Part shown: positions 33,541-46,166 of the stretch, piece by piece | Layout of the letters: the number at the start of each line of letters is the position of its first letter | Numbering within the stretch: position 1 is the first letter of the stretch | NCBI RefSeq assembly: GCF_020283565.1 | Contig: NC_060064.1 | Span: forward strand, 5,230,001-5,294,000 | DNA from: Trifolium pratense | Lineage: Eukaryota > Streptophyta > Magnoliopsida > Fabales > Fabaceae | Length of the DNA: 64,000 bases | Reading direction: 5' to 3' | Notes under the pieces: model-generated | The model's input: only the letters and a program-made list of their open reading frames with translations | What the model was told of the DNA's origin: nothing | Database searches by the model: none | Translations under genes and position numbers: made by a program

Positions 33541-33655
33541 GTCAAGTAGCCTAGCGACTAGAAATTCCACCCTTAAGATAGATAAGTGGGATGACCGGGG
33601 TTCGAACCTCAGCCCCCTGCATATATAATGCGATGTCCAATCAATTGAGCCAAGC
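33541..33655 (+). repeat. SINE-like tRNA-derived repeat, family C copy 2
   Basis: TAGCCTAGCGACTAG (A-box-like), CCACCCTTAAG, GGGGTTCGAACCTC (B-box-like) and GCATATATAATGCGATGTCC appear in the same order as at 20905-21030. Confidence 0.55.
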
Positions 33656-34058
33656 TCATGGGACAAATGGTAGAAAAATATTTAGTAATACTAAAATGGT
33701 AACGTGGCTTGGCTTGGCTTGGAAACAAAGGGTATATGATACAGTGATGTATAAATGATAACAAAACACAAACAGCACATCACTTCCCGTGTGGTCCCAT
33801 TCTACAGCCTGTCAAACAACACTAATTTTTCTCTCACAGTCCCTTTCCTTCCTTCTCAACCCCTAAACCATTAACCAAAAGCTAACTCACACTCACAATC
33901 TCCATTGAAAAACCTCTCAAGACTCAACAACAACCATACCCCACAATACACGCCACTTCACTTTACCTTCTCTTCTCTTCTTCCCACCTTCTCACTCTCT
34001 CATTTTGCCACCAAAAAACCACTATCATTGTTTCTCTCAATCTTCACCAGAGACCAAA

Positions 34059-36333
34059 ATGGAATATCCCAATTCCATCTATGGTCTCTTCTTCATCCTT
34101 TTCCTAATCCCAATCCATTCCGCATTCACTCACAATTCAACCTCAACCGTTCAGATCAACTCCAACTCCATCCTCGTTGCGCTTCTGGATTCTCATTACA
34201 CCGAACTCGCGGAACTCGTTGAGAAAGCTCTTCTCCTTCAGAAACTTGAAGAAGCTGTTGGTAATCACAACATCACAATCTTCGCTCCAAGAAATCAAGC
34301 TCTTGAACGTGACCTAGATCCTGAATTCAAAAGATTTCTTCTCGAACCACGGAATCTGAAGTCTCTTCAAATGCTTTTGATGTCTCACATTCTTCCTTCA
34401 AGAATCGCTTCTCATCACTGGCCGGAAAATAGTCTCCGTCATCAGACACTCTCCAACCACCGTCTCCATTTAACAACAAACCCTTCCGGTAAGAAATCTG
34501 TTGATTCCGCTGAGATCCTCCGCGCCGACGATGTTCTCCGTCCCGACGGTGTCATCCACGGTATCGAACGTCTCATTGTACCTCGCTCCGTACAGGAAGA
34601 TTTCAACCGGAGAAGAAATCTTCGTGATATATCAGCGATTCTCCCGGAAGGAGCACCGGAGGTAGATCCAAGAACAAACCGGCTAAAAAAACCAGCACCA
34701 GTCCCTGCCGGAGCTCCACCGGTGTTACCAATCTACGATGCTTTAGCACCAGGTCCTTCTCTAGCTCCGGCACCGGCACCAGGACCGGGAGGACCACGTC
34801 ATCACTTTAACGGAGAACGTCAAGTGAAGGATTTCATTCAAACTCTTCTTCATTACGGTGGTTACAATGAAATGGCGGATATTCTTGTAAACCTAACGTC
34901 GCTTGCAACGGAAATGGGTCGTTTAGTTTCTGAAGGTTATGTTCTAACCGTTTTGGCTCCAAATGACGAAGCAATGGCGAAGTTAACGACCGATCAATTG
35001 AGTGAACCAGGTGCACCGGAACAGATCATATATTATCATATAATTCCAGAGTATCAAACGGAGGAGAGTATGTATAACGCTGTTAGGAGATTTGGGAAAA
35101 TTAGTTACGATACACTCCGTTTGCCTCATAAGGTTGTTGCTCAGGAATCTGACGGTTCCGTTAAATTTGGTCACGGTGATTCTTCTGCTTATTTGTTTGA
35201 TCCTGATATTTACACCGACGGGAGAATTTCCGTTCAGGGTATTGACGGTGTTCTTTTACCACCGGAGGAAGAGAATGAAGATGAATCAGCCTCAATTAGC
35301 CGTGCAAAAATTCCACTTGTTAAAGTTGCTACTAAACCAAGGAGAGGTAATTTTCTTTCTTAATTTTTCTTTAATTATTTTATTACTATATTAATCTAAT
35401 TGTTAATTGATTGATGATTTTTACACTTTATTATAGGTATAGATGAGGTTAATAATGAGTTATTTTGCTTTGTTTCACCTTTTACAAAGGGGTTTTTGGT
35501 ACCTTTTTTGGGGTTTTTTGTTGGTTTGGCTTTACTCTTGTTTGGGCTAATTATGCTAATTTTGGGTGGGTTGAAACTTGAAACATGAAAGCTCATGTTG
35601 ATGAACTATAAATTTTATGCTAATTTAATCGAAGTTACAAATAACACTGAAATTCACATACATTATAAGATTTTGAATTCGAAAATGTTCAACTTAATAA
35701 TATTGACATTTTCAGAGTTGAACTAGGGTTTACGAATAATTTATGCTCATTAATAAACCTTTAATTTCTTATGGCGATGAACTTGCCAACTATTTAGAGA
35801 TATTGAAAAAATGGTTGTTTTTCTCTAGTGAATTTCATTTATTTTTGTCTGAATATTTTTGTCCTAATGTTCTTTGCCTCAAGTACCAAACAACTAGTCC
35901 ATGTGACTAATTAATTAATAATTAAAATACATAAAAAGAATTCAATGTGCCAAGCTGTGAACAACCTCGGTGCTGAAACGGTTTGTCTGGATCTGAGACT
36001 AACCATTATTTTATTTTTCATACTATAATTTATTTATTTACACTGTATATTATTTAGTCAACTATAGCATATTATGTTTTATTATTACTTTGATTTTTAC
36101 AATTTAATTAATTGATACGCATTTAGGAAAGATATAAAATTCATTTTTTTGCAAGTTTCAACTAACCTTCATTATATAACATGTCTTATTTTTTTCTTCT
36201 TGTATACATGTGAAATATGCAATAGAATTGCTGTGTGTGGTATTAGTTGACTTAACATTTTCATTTTACCTAAATGCATGTGGCAGGGAAGTTGCTGGAA
36301 CTCGCATGTAGCATGGTTGGAGTCTGCTCATGA
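34059..36333 (+). CDS. FLA17: Fasciclin-like arabinogalactan protein (FLA15-18 group)
   Basis: Two exons, 34059-35346 and 36287-36333, encode 444 residues. An N-terminal hydrophobic signal peptide (YGLFFILFLIPIHSAF) targets it to the secretory pathway. Two fasciclin domains follow (about 35-190, with NITIFAPRNQALERDL, and about 265-415, with YVLTVLAPNDEAMAKL and YHIIPEYQTEESMYN). Between them lies an arabinogalactan region rich in Ala-Pro (LAPGPSLAPAPAPGPGG). The near-identity I recall to Arabidopsis FLA17 is strongest in the second domain. It ends GKLLELACSMVGVCS without a GPI-anchor signal, as in this FLA subgroup; the short second exon supplies the tail. Expected role: cell-wall/apoplast adhesion or signalling. 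The ATG 54 bp upstream (34005) is open but would put a non-signal sequence first, so 34059 is preferred. Confidence 0.93.
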
Positions 36334-39004
36334 ATGAAATCGCTTTCTCAACTAATCGCTTAAAAATAGAAAAAAAAAATTATAATAAAAAAAAGAGTGA
36401 ATTTATATGTAAACTTGATGAATGGTAAGTTTACCTACTAATAATACTATTCCATTGTCTGCATTTGTTTGGATGAGAGTTTAATCTAATCTGATGATAA
36501 TTTTTTCACCTGGGATTATGCAGTTGTAGAGTTATTAATCATTTTCAATACAAAGGGGAGCGATTGAGTTGCAAGATTTCGGTGGGAACTCACACAGAAG
36601 ATAACAAATTTTCTGTCATTTTGTTTCATACTGTAATTACATATCATTTTTTTATTAAATTTTTATATTTTATGTTGATTCACTGTCTCTGTATGCATAA
36701 ATAACACCTTCAAATACGACACTATCCTCTCTCGGTTGCATTATATTTTTTCCCCTGTTTGTATGTGAATCAAAAAAATATTATTATCCCTTCAAGTTCC
36801 AACTCATTTTCGTCGGTAAATCTATTTTTAAAACCAACTATGAAATGGACATTTGACCAGAAGAGATTGAAAAGAACACCATATTCTTGAATTTCTTTTA
36901 TAATTTTTTTGCTGAGTAACACTTTGCTAATTCTATTAAATGACATGCATTTGTTCTTTATAACTGGGTCCAGAATGATATTTTATTTTATAAAAGTAAA
37001 AAAATTCAGAAAGGGAATATTAGCAGAGTTCTTCATAAAAATTAATGAAAATGGACCACTTAGCAGAAAATCTATAAAAAATAGCAATGGAAATGGACCT
37101 CTCAACAAAAGGTTTATAAAAAACAAAAAGAAGTAGACTTAATATTTGTTTTGCTTCACTTGTTATTTTTCTTTCTCTGTAAACCTGTTGTTGAGGGGTT
37201 ATTTCATGGATAGGTAAATTAATGGTGGCAGATGAATGTTGAAAGGAAGAAGAAGAAGTGGTTGGGGGATTCATTATTTGTGGAATAAGACAGAGTAGCT
37301 AATTGTATTTGCTTAGAGAGGGTCCTCCAAATGTGTCGGTTATTATATAATACTTAATAAAAGACTCTTTGTGTAATGTCACGTTTGTGCTTTTGTAGGA
37401 AACACATTGCTATCAAAGCTGTCTTGGGTCTTGGCCCCAATAGTAGGATTATTCCTTGATTACCAAACAAATCATTCCCACTCACTCTTATATTCTTTCT
37501 TTACATAATTTTTCTCAAAGGAAAATTCGTTGAACATAACAAGAAAGAGGTGCAAATGCCAAATTGTCAATCCTACATTACTCCACTTCTGGCATGTAAA
37601 GAGGATGTCTACTAGGGTGGGCAAAGTGTTAAATATAATTTACATTACATCAATGCTTGAAAATCATTAGAAATTCTAACTAAGTTAAGTAAAAGCATAT
37701 GGTATTACTCATTGTGATGACCTAATTTGTATCAACTAGATACAGGTTGGGTATCATAAAGGAGAATAATACCGATCTAGATTACTATCTTGTATCTTAG
37801 CCGTAAAAATGTGAAGAATCTTAAACTTCTAGTACATTTGTCGTCATTGTAGTTTTGAGCAATTTTTAAGCATCATTCATTGTAGATGTGATACTTCTCA
37901 CCCTAGCTATCACTTGTTTATAAAGAGAGGATAACATTGAAGAAATTAAAACGAGAGAAGGTGCTGACGCTGCTCTAGGCACCAAGTCTTTGGTGAAATA
38001 GTGTTTCTTGTATTATATACTCTTATATTTTTGTTTAAAACTCGGTATTCAGCTCTAGAACCGATTAATCCGAGGAAATTATATACTCTTATATAAATAG
38101 CGTGTCTTGTATTATTTAAAAGTCCCTTGATGAAAGGTTAATTTTACATATGAAATAGTGTGTCTTGTATTATATACTCCTGTATGAATAATACTAGCTA
38201 GCACATCAAAAAGTACGCAATAATTGGCAATATACAAAACCATTTCGCACTAATTTACTTAGTTTAAATCATCATTTCATTCTCTAATGCATGATTAAAG
38301 GGCAAAAAAACATATTTTTATGAAACTACTATTGAAAGATAGACTTGTTATCTTTGTGCAAATCATATCAAGGTTTTCCAAAGTAACATTGAAGAAGAAA
38401 ATTCTCTCTTCATTCCATTTGCATCCAATATACATAAATTAATTGATGGAGACTAATCAAACTTAAAGCTTGATACACTCACTTTGAAATTCTCTATATA
38501 TGCAATCTTTATCAATATCCTCTTTGTTCACTGCACTTCAATAACAATATTTTTAACATCAAGAAACGAAGGAAAAAAAATAGGTTTTTTGAGGGTTTGG
38601 GAAGAATTGACAAATTTTTCACATCATTTTTTATAATACATAGGATAGGATTACTATCAAATAATTACAACCGTTTGAAGTATTTAATCTTAACTTATAA
38701 TGAAAAGTTTATGTGAGTTGGGTTTAAGAGGCTCATTAAAATCAAGACATACCTCAGGACTCAAAGAATGTTAATAGAGGTATCACCAATCAAAAAAATT
38801 CTCATGCTAACAACAGAAGTGGAACTCACGTTTTTGCTTATATAAAAAAAAAAACGTTCTTGTAGGGTATAAATCAACCCGATTGTAACAAATTGTACCA
38901 AAAAAAAAAAAAAAATCAACCCGATTGTTATGTTGTTATGAATCAATCTTCAATTAGATAATCATAACTATTTCCAAAGTGAGATAGTATATAATTATAT
39001 GCTA
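36334..39004. other. Intergenic, no supported gene
   Basis: AT-rich. The phrase GTGTCTTGTATTAT(ATACTC) occurs several times between about 37998 and 38180, a small decayed repeat. A minus-strand frame at 37274-37020 begins MNPPTTSSSSFQHSSATINL with a TATATAA motif about 75 bp upstream, but it has no recognised domain. Confidence 0.4.
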
Positions 39005-39267
39005 CTTCCTCTCTTCCATTTTAGATGACCTACTTTGACCAAGTGCACTCACATATATTTGTTTTGACCATATTTTTCTAATAATATATAAATGTAAATA
39101 TTAGCATATTTGTTTTGATGAGTATTTTTAAAATATTAATTTTTTTTTTATAATTTTTACAAATAGACAATTAAAAATATTAAAAATTCTGCATTAACAT
39201 GTATGCAATATGAGTCAAAAAATGTATGCAGTAATCAACTATATAATTTATTTTTGGACGAAGAAAG
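39005..39267. mobile_element. Stowaway-like MITE (263 bp)
   Basis: Flanked by TA. Left end CTTCCTCTCTTCCATTTTAG; right end reads CTTTCTTCGTCCAAAAATAAA on the other strand. The consensus CTCCCTCCGT-type end and TA target identify Stowaway (Tc1/mariner). Confidence 0.7.
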
Positions 39268-39581
39268 TATTAATTTGTTGACGGTGATGAAAACCAAAAG
39301 AAGAGGAATGTAATGGTGGCCTTCGTTTAGGGTTAGGTACATGGCGTAAACGAAAATAACGAATATTTGATTTTACTATGTTTTTAGTTAGATTTTTATT
39401 TTCTTTTACTATCTTTTAGTCCGATTTATTATTTTTTAATTTTTCTCAACTATTTATTCTAAGTTTAGCGCTCACGCAGTATAAAAAAAAAAAAAAAAGT
39501 TTGGCGCTTGCTAAATCTATTGTTTTCGGACTGCGTCAGTATACGTGAATTGTGATTCCTACCTTCTTTCGTGTTGCAGAA

Positions 39582-40375
39582 TGTCAATGGAGGAAAGTGG
39601 GAAACGGCTGAAATCGGAATTGGGATCGGAATCGAGCGGGAAACGGCTGAAACCGGAACAGGAACAAAAATTGGAACAGAAACTGAAATCAAAACCCGAT
39701 GAAAATCTTGTGGAGAGGGACATCACTGCTAATGGAAAAACTGAATATTTTGTTTGTGATTAATTTTTTCACTGCTAATGACAAAGTAAAAAAAACCCGT
39801 GGATAGGGTATATTTATAACCCAAACTATAAGTATATTTCTAAAAGTAGCATGTATGTGATGAATGAGGAGATGAATGCTGCACTTAAAGACTATACAAA
39901 GCGTTCCCGTGGCCTAAGTGTACGTATGTACTCCCTCCGTCCCAAATTGAGTGCAATATAGTCAACTGTGTCACTCAATTTGAGACGGAGAGAGTATCTA
40001 TCTATTTGAATTTTGTTTTCAATATTTCACTCTGTTAATTTTAATTTATTCTTGATAACAACAATGCAGCCATACGATGCTATCGCCCCTCCGCCAATTG
40101 TTGTTTTATTTGGCGGGATTCGGCCCCTTCCCATAAACAATGATAATCGCGCTACTCTCACGGCCTTCTGTAACCTTGCTTTGAGCGATTACAATGAACG
40201 TATTAAGGGTTCAACTTTTGTGTTTCATCAACTTGTCAAGTGTACCTTTGCTCTCTCTTCTCTTAGTGGCTATTACATTACCTTTCAAGCAAAACCAGAA
40301 GAAAAAGAAGGATCCTGCTGCTATAACAACTTTTCAGGCCCTAGTATGGGAGCGTAGAAACGAACCACCTGACTG
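39582..40375 (+). pseudogene. Cystatin-fold-like legume gene, frame disrupted
   Basis: Three coding pieces. (1) 39582-39760: ATG, MSMEESGKRLKSELGSESSG..., ending in a stop after KTEYFVCD. (2) about 39805-39919: YISKSSMYVMNEEMNAALKD, YTKRSRGLS, then donor GTACGT. (3) from 40070 after ATGCAG: PYDAIAPPPIVVLFGGIRPL, LTAFCNLALSDYNERIKG, TFVFHQLVKC, GYYITFQAK. The third piece fits the plant cystatin/monellin-like families (A-LAL-YN...F-LVK...YYITF-A). Its expected ending TTFQALVWERRNEPPD lies in another frame, so a one-base shift near 40305 (an A/G-rich run) breaks it. I cannot join piece 1 to piece 2 in frame. Likely a pseudogene, or a gene with a sequencing error. Confidence 0.55.
39931..39994. 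mobile_element. Very short Stowaway-like hairpin (64 bp)
   Basis: TA-flanked; CTCCCTCCGTCCCAAATTGA pairs with TCAATTTGAGACGGAGAGAG at the other end, so almost the whole element is one stem. It lies in the intron of the cystatin-like gene, 11 bp after the donor. Confidence 0.8.
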
Positions 40376-41191
40376 AGGTCAAAGAGTGTAAAATTAAAAT
40401 CATTAGTACACAGTATTCATATTTTAATGTAATCACTTATTGACAATCACATACTACAGTTTTGGTGATTTGAGAAATTTTATTCCTTGTTTACTTTGTT
40501 TAAGCGTGAGAGTTTCTCCGTAAATAGAGATATTTTATAGCACTATAGGCACCAATACGTTTGATATGAGTGCAATTAATGTTCCGTAAATAGAGACATT
40601 TTATAGCGCTATACTATAGGCACGGATACGTTTCATATGAATGCAATTAATGTCAAAAAATTTAAATTAATGTATTCTTAAAAGAATTTGTTAATCGACC
40701 CATTTACATCCGATTTACATAATAAATTAATAATGATAAATCAAACCCAAAACTTAATTAGTATGTTCACACACGTTAAAATTTATTTAGCAATTTTGAT
40801 CGTGCAACTAAAGAACTAAAACAAGATGTATTGCAGCCTTACGATGAACTTAGAAGGGGACCACACTGCATGCACGGTAGAAAAGACAATCGTATGTCAA
40901 ATACTCCCTCAGATTCTATATATAAAAAAGTGTCTTTTAAATTCATTATAAAATATATTCTAAAAAGCAATTTTTTTCATATATAGAACAGAAGGGAGTA
41001 CATAAATGGCTTATTCAATAATAAATAATTGAAATGGCATTTTAAACAGACATCACAAAAGGCAACAATGTTAAAAAAAACAACTCTTACTTGCAATACA
41101 CGTTTGTGATGAAACCAAACTCTATTCACAACAACAATAATAGCTAAATACTACTAGTATTTAATAACATTGATTCTTAGTCTTACACATT
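40376..41191. other. Intergenic with a tandem repeat and a Stowaway element
   Basis: A sequence containing CCGTAAATAGAGA(T/C)ATTTTATAG occurs at about 40518 and 40583 together with GATACGTTT(G/C)ATATGA(G/A)TGCAATTAATG, a two-copy tandem duplication. No gene seen. Confidence 0.55.
40904..40998. mobile_element. Stowaway-like MITE (95 bp)
   Basis: TA-flanked; CTCCCTCAGATTCTATATAT pairs with ATATAGAACAGAAGGGAG. Confidence 0.75.
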
Positions 41192-43932
41192 CTACACTCC
41201 AACAGTAACCTCACATGATGGAAACTCAAGTGTAGTAGTAGAATCTAAAGCCTGTGCATAATCATTTGCAGCATGATCTGTCTCAGATTGTTGCTCAATG
41301 TCATCTTTGAATTCAGAATTGTTTACATGTGGACTTTGGCATTCTTCATTGCTTCCTTTGGTTGCATTTTCCTGACACTTCACCTTGGCTTGGGTTTTTC
41401 TCATTGGTTTCTTTGAAATCACCTCTTTAGTATGACCCTTTATTATGTTCTTTACCTTGGTTGAGTCATTCTGCTGTTGATTCCCACGTGGACTTGTGCA
41501 AGACTCTTTGTGTCTTCCAAGCTTTGGAGATCTTGGCCGGGTTGTTGGTATCTAATTGGAAGTACATGAAATCAATCACAATATATATGTAGGCATGAAA
41601 CTATTATTACTTTGAAAATTGAAAGAACAAGCAACATGAAATAAGTACTTCCTCCGGTCTAAGTAAAGATTCTTTTTTCTGATTCATTGAATAACTGATG
41701 TATTTGGTCCATCAACAGATGCAATCTTTGCTTATATATGAGATCGGAGGAAGTACATCAGAAGAAAAAGAGCTTAGGAGCACTTTGTAACATGAAAGGA
41801 TGTCAATGTAGTTATAGTCTTTGAATATCTCATAAAATCAGTATAGTCTTAAAATCAGTATCAGTTAGGAGGACATGTGATGAATAAGTTACCTTCTTGA
41901 GCTCAACTTTTGGAGGTGGTTCCCTATAGAAACTTGGCATTGGAGTGGCTTTGAAAGTCAAGCTCTTCCTCAATTGCTTGATCTCTGCCTCTTGGTTTTC
42001 CTGAGAACAAAACATGGAAGAATTATTAAGCTAAAAACAGCAGATAAAAATCAGATAACAACATGCAACAGAATTCATTAAATTGGTGATCATATATATT
42101 AATATTTACCTTTGATTTGGCTTGTTGGTTGGTTTTTTCTGCTTCCTTGGCTAGAACTTTTTCCTCTATCTTTGAGAAAAACTGTGGAAAAAGGGACCAA
42201 AATGGATTAATATCTATAATTTGCTATATAGTAACATCAATAGGGTGTAAGTAAGGTTACAGTTACTACCTCCTTCCTCTTTTCAGCTCTTTCTTCCAAT
42301 CTTGATGAAAATCCAGAACATATGTTTCTCTGACGAAGAGCAGCGCTTCTGATAACATATACATATAAAAAAAAAATCATTAAAATTTTAGCCAAAGTAG
42401 CAAAAAACATTGAAACAATGAAAGATAAGGAAAAGTCAGTGTCAATAAGACATAGAATGGAAAAATGTCCTCAAAGTAATAAGATGAAAAACCATACGAA
42501 GTTGTGGAGTGAGAATCGTCATCCTCTTTACTTGGTTTTGCAGTTTTTGATGAGTTTGATATTTGATCAGCAGGTCTGCAAAAATATAAAAAACTAATTG
42601 TTGTTAAAAAGTGGCTATAACATTGTTACAACGCTCTAGTGTAGCGGAATTTGAACAATTCCTTATTGTTTCCTAATATGCTGTTTAGTACAAAATGTTG
42701 TCAAACGCTATAGCAATATCGCATAGTAAAGTTTGAATAAAACATTATTCTCTTCTATTGGCAATTGACAACACCGGTAAATACACTAAGGTTTATTGAT
42801 GACAAACGTTGACACAGGCACAAGACACGCGAGACCTTAATGCTCAAATGTACTGTAAAAAAGGACCGAGTATTTGATGAGACACCAAACACAACACTGA
42901 CATTGACATGTAGACACCAATAGTAATTTTAGAAACTAAGAATAATTGAATATAATCACAGTTGTCTCGATATTCAAAGACGGACACATGTCAGATACCA
43001 AATGCGTCGTTAATTTAAATGTCAGTGCTACATAAGTTTAGACTTACAGAGCTGCCTCAGATGTGTGGCTTTTGGTGACTGCAGCAACTGAAGTAGACCT
43101 TCCAAACTAGCACATAGAAAAGAAATATTGTTATGAACATGGAAAACAATGTAAGAAGCAAAGAAGCTATAACAAAGAAAGGAAATAAGGAAAAAGAATC
43201 ACTGTTACCACAGAGCGTTTCAAACCAGGCATTGATATCAAAGTAGTCCTCTTTTTACAACCTTCAATGTTTGTTTTTCCCTCATTTGATTTCCCTTCAA
43301 AGTTTGTGGACTTGCTTGAATGACGGAGAGTCGAGGCTTGAACATGTTTAGCTTTTGTCTTCACAAGACTCCCATCCATGCTTTTATGCATAGAATCTTC
43401 TCTAGTTGATTTGGATGGGAAAGACAAACTCTGAGAAAGTGTTGACCTTTGTTTTCTAGATATTGAAGTTGTACCTTTCAAATTGGATTTATCTTTGACA
43501 AATTTGTTGCTCTTGGAAGCAACACTTTCTCTGCTCTTTGTTTCCTAATCATATTAGCAATTTGTTTAAATTTCGTTACGCTACAATGTTATTGTGCCAC
43601 AACACTATGTACTAAATAGCGTATCACAAAACAATAAGGATTGGCTCAAATTCTGCTATAGCGCCGCTATTTGACAACACAATTGTAAATAATCATTATC
43701 ATAATTGTATTTAGGCCAATTCTAATGGTACCTTAGGAAGTTTTGAATTTTTAGAGGCTTCAACTTCAACAATGTCACCAATAGATATGTGGCTTTCAAC
43801 CTTAGAATCTACATTCTCATTTTGAATTTCTTCGCCGCAAATGTTTGCATCTTCTTTGTTTATATTCTCCTTAGATGTCACTCCAATAACACGTTTCTCT
43901 TCCTCCATAGCAACTTCATTTTCAGATTCCAT
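41192..43932 (-). CDS. WDL: WVD2-like (WDL) TPX2-domain microtubule-associated protein
   Basis: Eight exons on the minus strand, 43932-43732, 43544-43209, 43106-43048, 42575-42498, 42348-42270, 42181-42110, 42000-41893 and 41551-41192, splice in frame to 430 residues. The N-terminal half is acidic then Ser/Lys-rich and probably disordered. The TPX2/KLEEK region spans the middle exons: [74 protein letters not shown]. This is the diagnostic order of WAVE-DAMPENED2-like proteins, which bundle cortical microtubules and influence organ twisting and cell elongation. The C-terminus (about 85 residues) is variable. The function is inferred from family. Introns carry MITEs (see separate entries). Confidence 0.93.
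41648..41753. mobile_element. Stowaway-like MITE in a WDL intron (106 bp)
   Basis: TA-flanked; CTTCCTCCGGTCTAAGTAAA pairs with the reverse of AGATCGGAGGAAG. It sits in the last intron of the WDL gene. Confidence 0.8.
42625..42740 (+). repeat. Intronic repeat, inverted partner of 43575-43690
   Basis: Shares, in order, GTGTAGCGGAATTTGA, CCTTATTGTTT, GCTGTTTAGTACA and TGTTGTCAAA(C/T) with the reverse complement of 43575-43690. The GCTATAGC-type motif marks a legume MITE-like repeat whose ends I could not fix. It lies in intron 3 of the WDL gene. Confidence 0.6.
43575..43690 (-). repeat. Intronic repeat, inverted partner of 42625-42740
   Basis: Read on the minus strand it gives TGTTGTCAAATAGC, GCTATAGCAGAATTTGA, CCTTATTGTTTTGTGATACG, CTATTTAGTACA. 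It lies in intron 1 of the WDL gene. Confidence 0.6.
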
Positions 43933-45920
43933 TTTGCTACACACAGAAAACTATAGATATAATTTTTCTCAATCTTTTGGATACTTGGAAACTAAATATA
44001 ATAGGAACATTTCTTCATAATTTTTGGACAAAGGTTGACTACATTTCTTCATAATATTTTTAAGTCTTTTATACATCAACTTTACAAATTAATCAAATTA
44101 CTATAGAATAGGTACACTCTTCACAAGTTTGACATAAACATAAATAAGATTCACTTGATATAATTTTATGAACACATAATTCACTAAAATAAAATATGCA
44201 TCAGAACTATGGTATCAGAAATAATATGTAAAATATGCATCTTTGTAATTACCTCAAAAACTTTTGTTCTTGAATAATGTACTTGACTTATTAATTAGCA
44301 AGATTAATATGGAAGATCTAAATGAATTCAAAGATTGAGTAGAACATGGCTTATTAAGTAATGGATTGTGATAGTTGAAGCAATTAAGGTGTAGTTGGTG
44401 ATGGTGACACTCAAGTTTCTTGGGAGAGAAATATGAGAAAGAGAAAGATTTGTGTGAATGATGAAGAGGAATAGGCAGATAGATTAATAGTAAGTTAGTA
44501 ACAGTTACAATGACTTCTCCACCACTATCTAAAATCTGTAACTGTCACCACAAGAAAACTTTTCTTTTTCTTTTTAATGTTTTTAACTATCACTTATAAA
44601 AAAAAGTGAAATTTTACTAGTACATGGTACTACTACATTATTGATTGATGAATCAAAAGTGGGAAACAAGAGGTGACATTTGTCCTATTTCTCCATTTGG
44701 TAATCTTTCTTTTTTTATTGGTGTATCTTATTATGTTTGGTTGATGATTGCTAAGAATGTGATTAATAATGTTTGACAGTACTCTATGCTTATGTGCCAA
44801 GAAACACACATAGTTGATTAATTCATTAATCACCAATTATTTCAGTAATCGTATGATATTTTCATGTTTTTATATCCACTTCCTAAGACTAATTTTAGAT
44901 GTGTCTTTGGTACTCATGCTATTATCAATATGAAATGTTCCTTTACTATTTGGTGGTACAAATATTAATCTCGATGATCAATTATTTTTTTTATACACAA
45001 GAGTTTGGTAACTCAAACAAATTAATAAAAAATAGAAAAAAAATAATGAAATAATATGTATTTTTCAACTAATTAAATAAAATTTATTTTTATGTGTATG
45101 TGACCAAATTCATGTGTTCAATATTTTTATCAAACTAATGGCAAGTTCTAAAAGAGTATGCCAATATCAACATTTTTTTATTATAAGAATTTCATAGTAA
45201 GAAAAGGTTAAAAATTACTAAATATATTGCATTAAAAATTTAATTTGTATACATTCATCCAATTAAATCACTCATAATAGTTATTTCTTAGAAGTTTGTA
45301 AATAAGACAATGTTTCTTTTATAAGTAAATAAATTTAGATGAATTATTGAATTTTGACAAATTTAGGCCTACTTGGTGGGTACCATGTACACTCCCCATA
45401 GGATCCCACGAATTATTGTATAGTTGGACGACTTTATATATAGGACAAATCATTCTCTTGGTTTATTTTATAAGCAATCACTCTCTTGGGTTGATCCATG
45501 TGAAAAATACATGAATTTTATGTATTTTTGTTAAGACATGCAGCGATCAAAATTCAGATTATGACAAGCTATTAGATTTGATTTAGTGATGAGAATTTTG
45601 GGTAGTATATTAAAAATTTTGGATTTGATTTCAATTTCATTGTAAACAACAAGATTCAGATTTTTGATATATTCAAATTTAAACAGAATTTGTTACCTAT
45701 AATAATGGTGCATTGAAAATTTAAATAAGATGAGTACATGTGCAAAAAAATAGAAATTTATAAGTGAATTAAGATGAGAGTATAATAGAAAGATAGGGTA
45801 CAAAAATTTAACTTTCTTAATTTTGTGTTATCATTTTACAAAAACGGAGGGAGTAATTTGTATGGACTCAATTTTAGTGACACGGTAAGAAGGGCTGAAT
45901 AGAGGAGTGGAGAAATAAAA
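43933..45920. other. Upstream region of WDL and intergenic sequence
   Basis: The first 600 bp on the minus strand probably contain the 5' leader and a leader intron (GGTAATTAC at about 44250 could be its donor). A Stowaway-type end (ACGGAGGGAGTA) is at about 45845. No further gene. Confidence 0.4.
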
Positions 45921-46166
45921 GATGTTTTCTCTCCCCACATTCCATGAATCTTTTATACCCCTCAATATTCCAATTTTATCCTTGCAGAAAAATTCGGTTC
46001 GCAGAAACTGAATTTTTACTAGTGCAAATTCAGAGTAAATTTTGATTTTTAGAAACCGAAATTACAAAAAAAAACTTCGGTTTTTACGAACCGAAGTTTT
46101 TTCAAAGGCAAAATTGGAAATTCAAGAGGGATAAAAAATTCACGGGAAGTGGGAAGAGAAAATATC
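45921..46166. mobile_element. Hairpin-rich MITE-like element, copy 1 (246 bp)
   Basis: Roughly 60-bp inverted ends (GATGTTTTCTCTCCCCAC... against GATATTTTCTCTTCCCAC... on the other strand, both reaching TTCCAATTTT). The centre contains small stem-loops with arms TTCGGTT/AACCGAA, the best being CTTCGGTT-TTTACG-AACCGAAG. A second copy is at 46820-47029. No coding sequence. Confidence 0.7.

Noticed and set aside
34005..34058. In-frame upstream start for the FLA protein
   Set aside because: It would place 18 polar residues ahead of the signal peptide; relatives begin at the later methionine.
37020..37274. Minus-strand frame starting MNPPTTSSSSFQ with a TATA-like motif upstream
   Set aside because: The first 30 residues look gene-like, but the rest degrades into AT-rich translation and I recognise no family or following exon.
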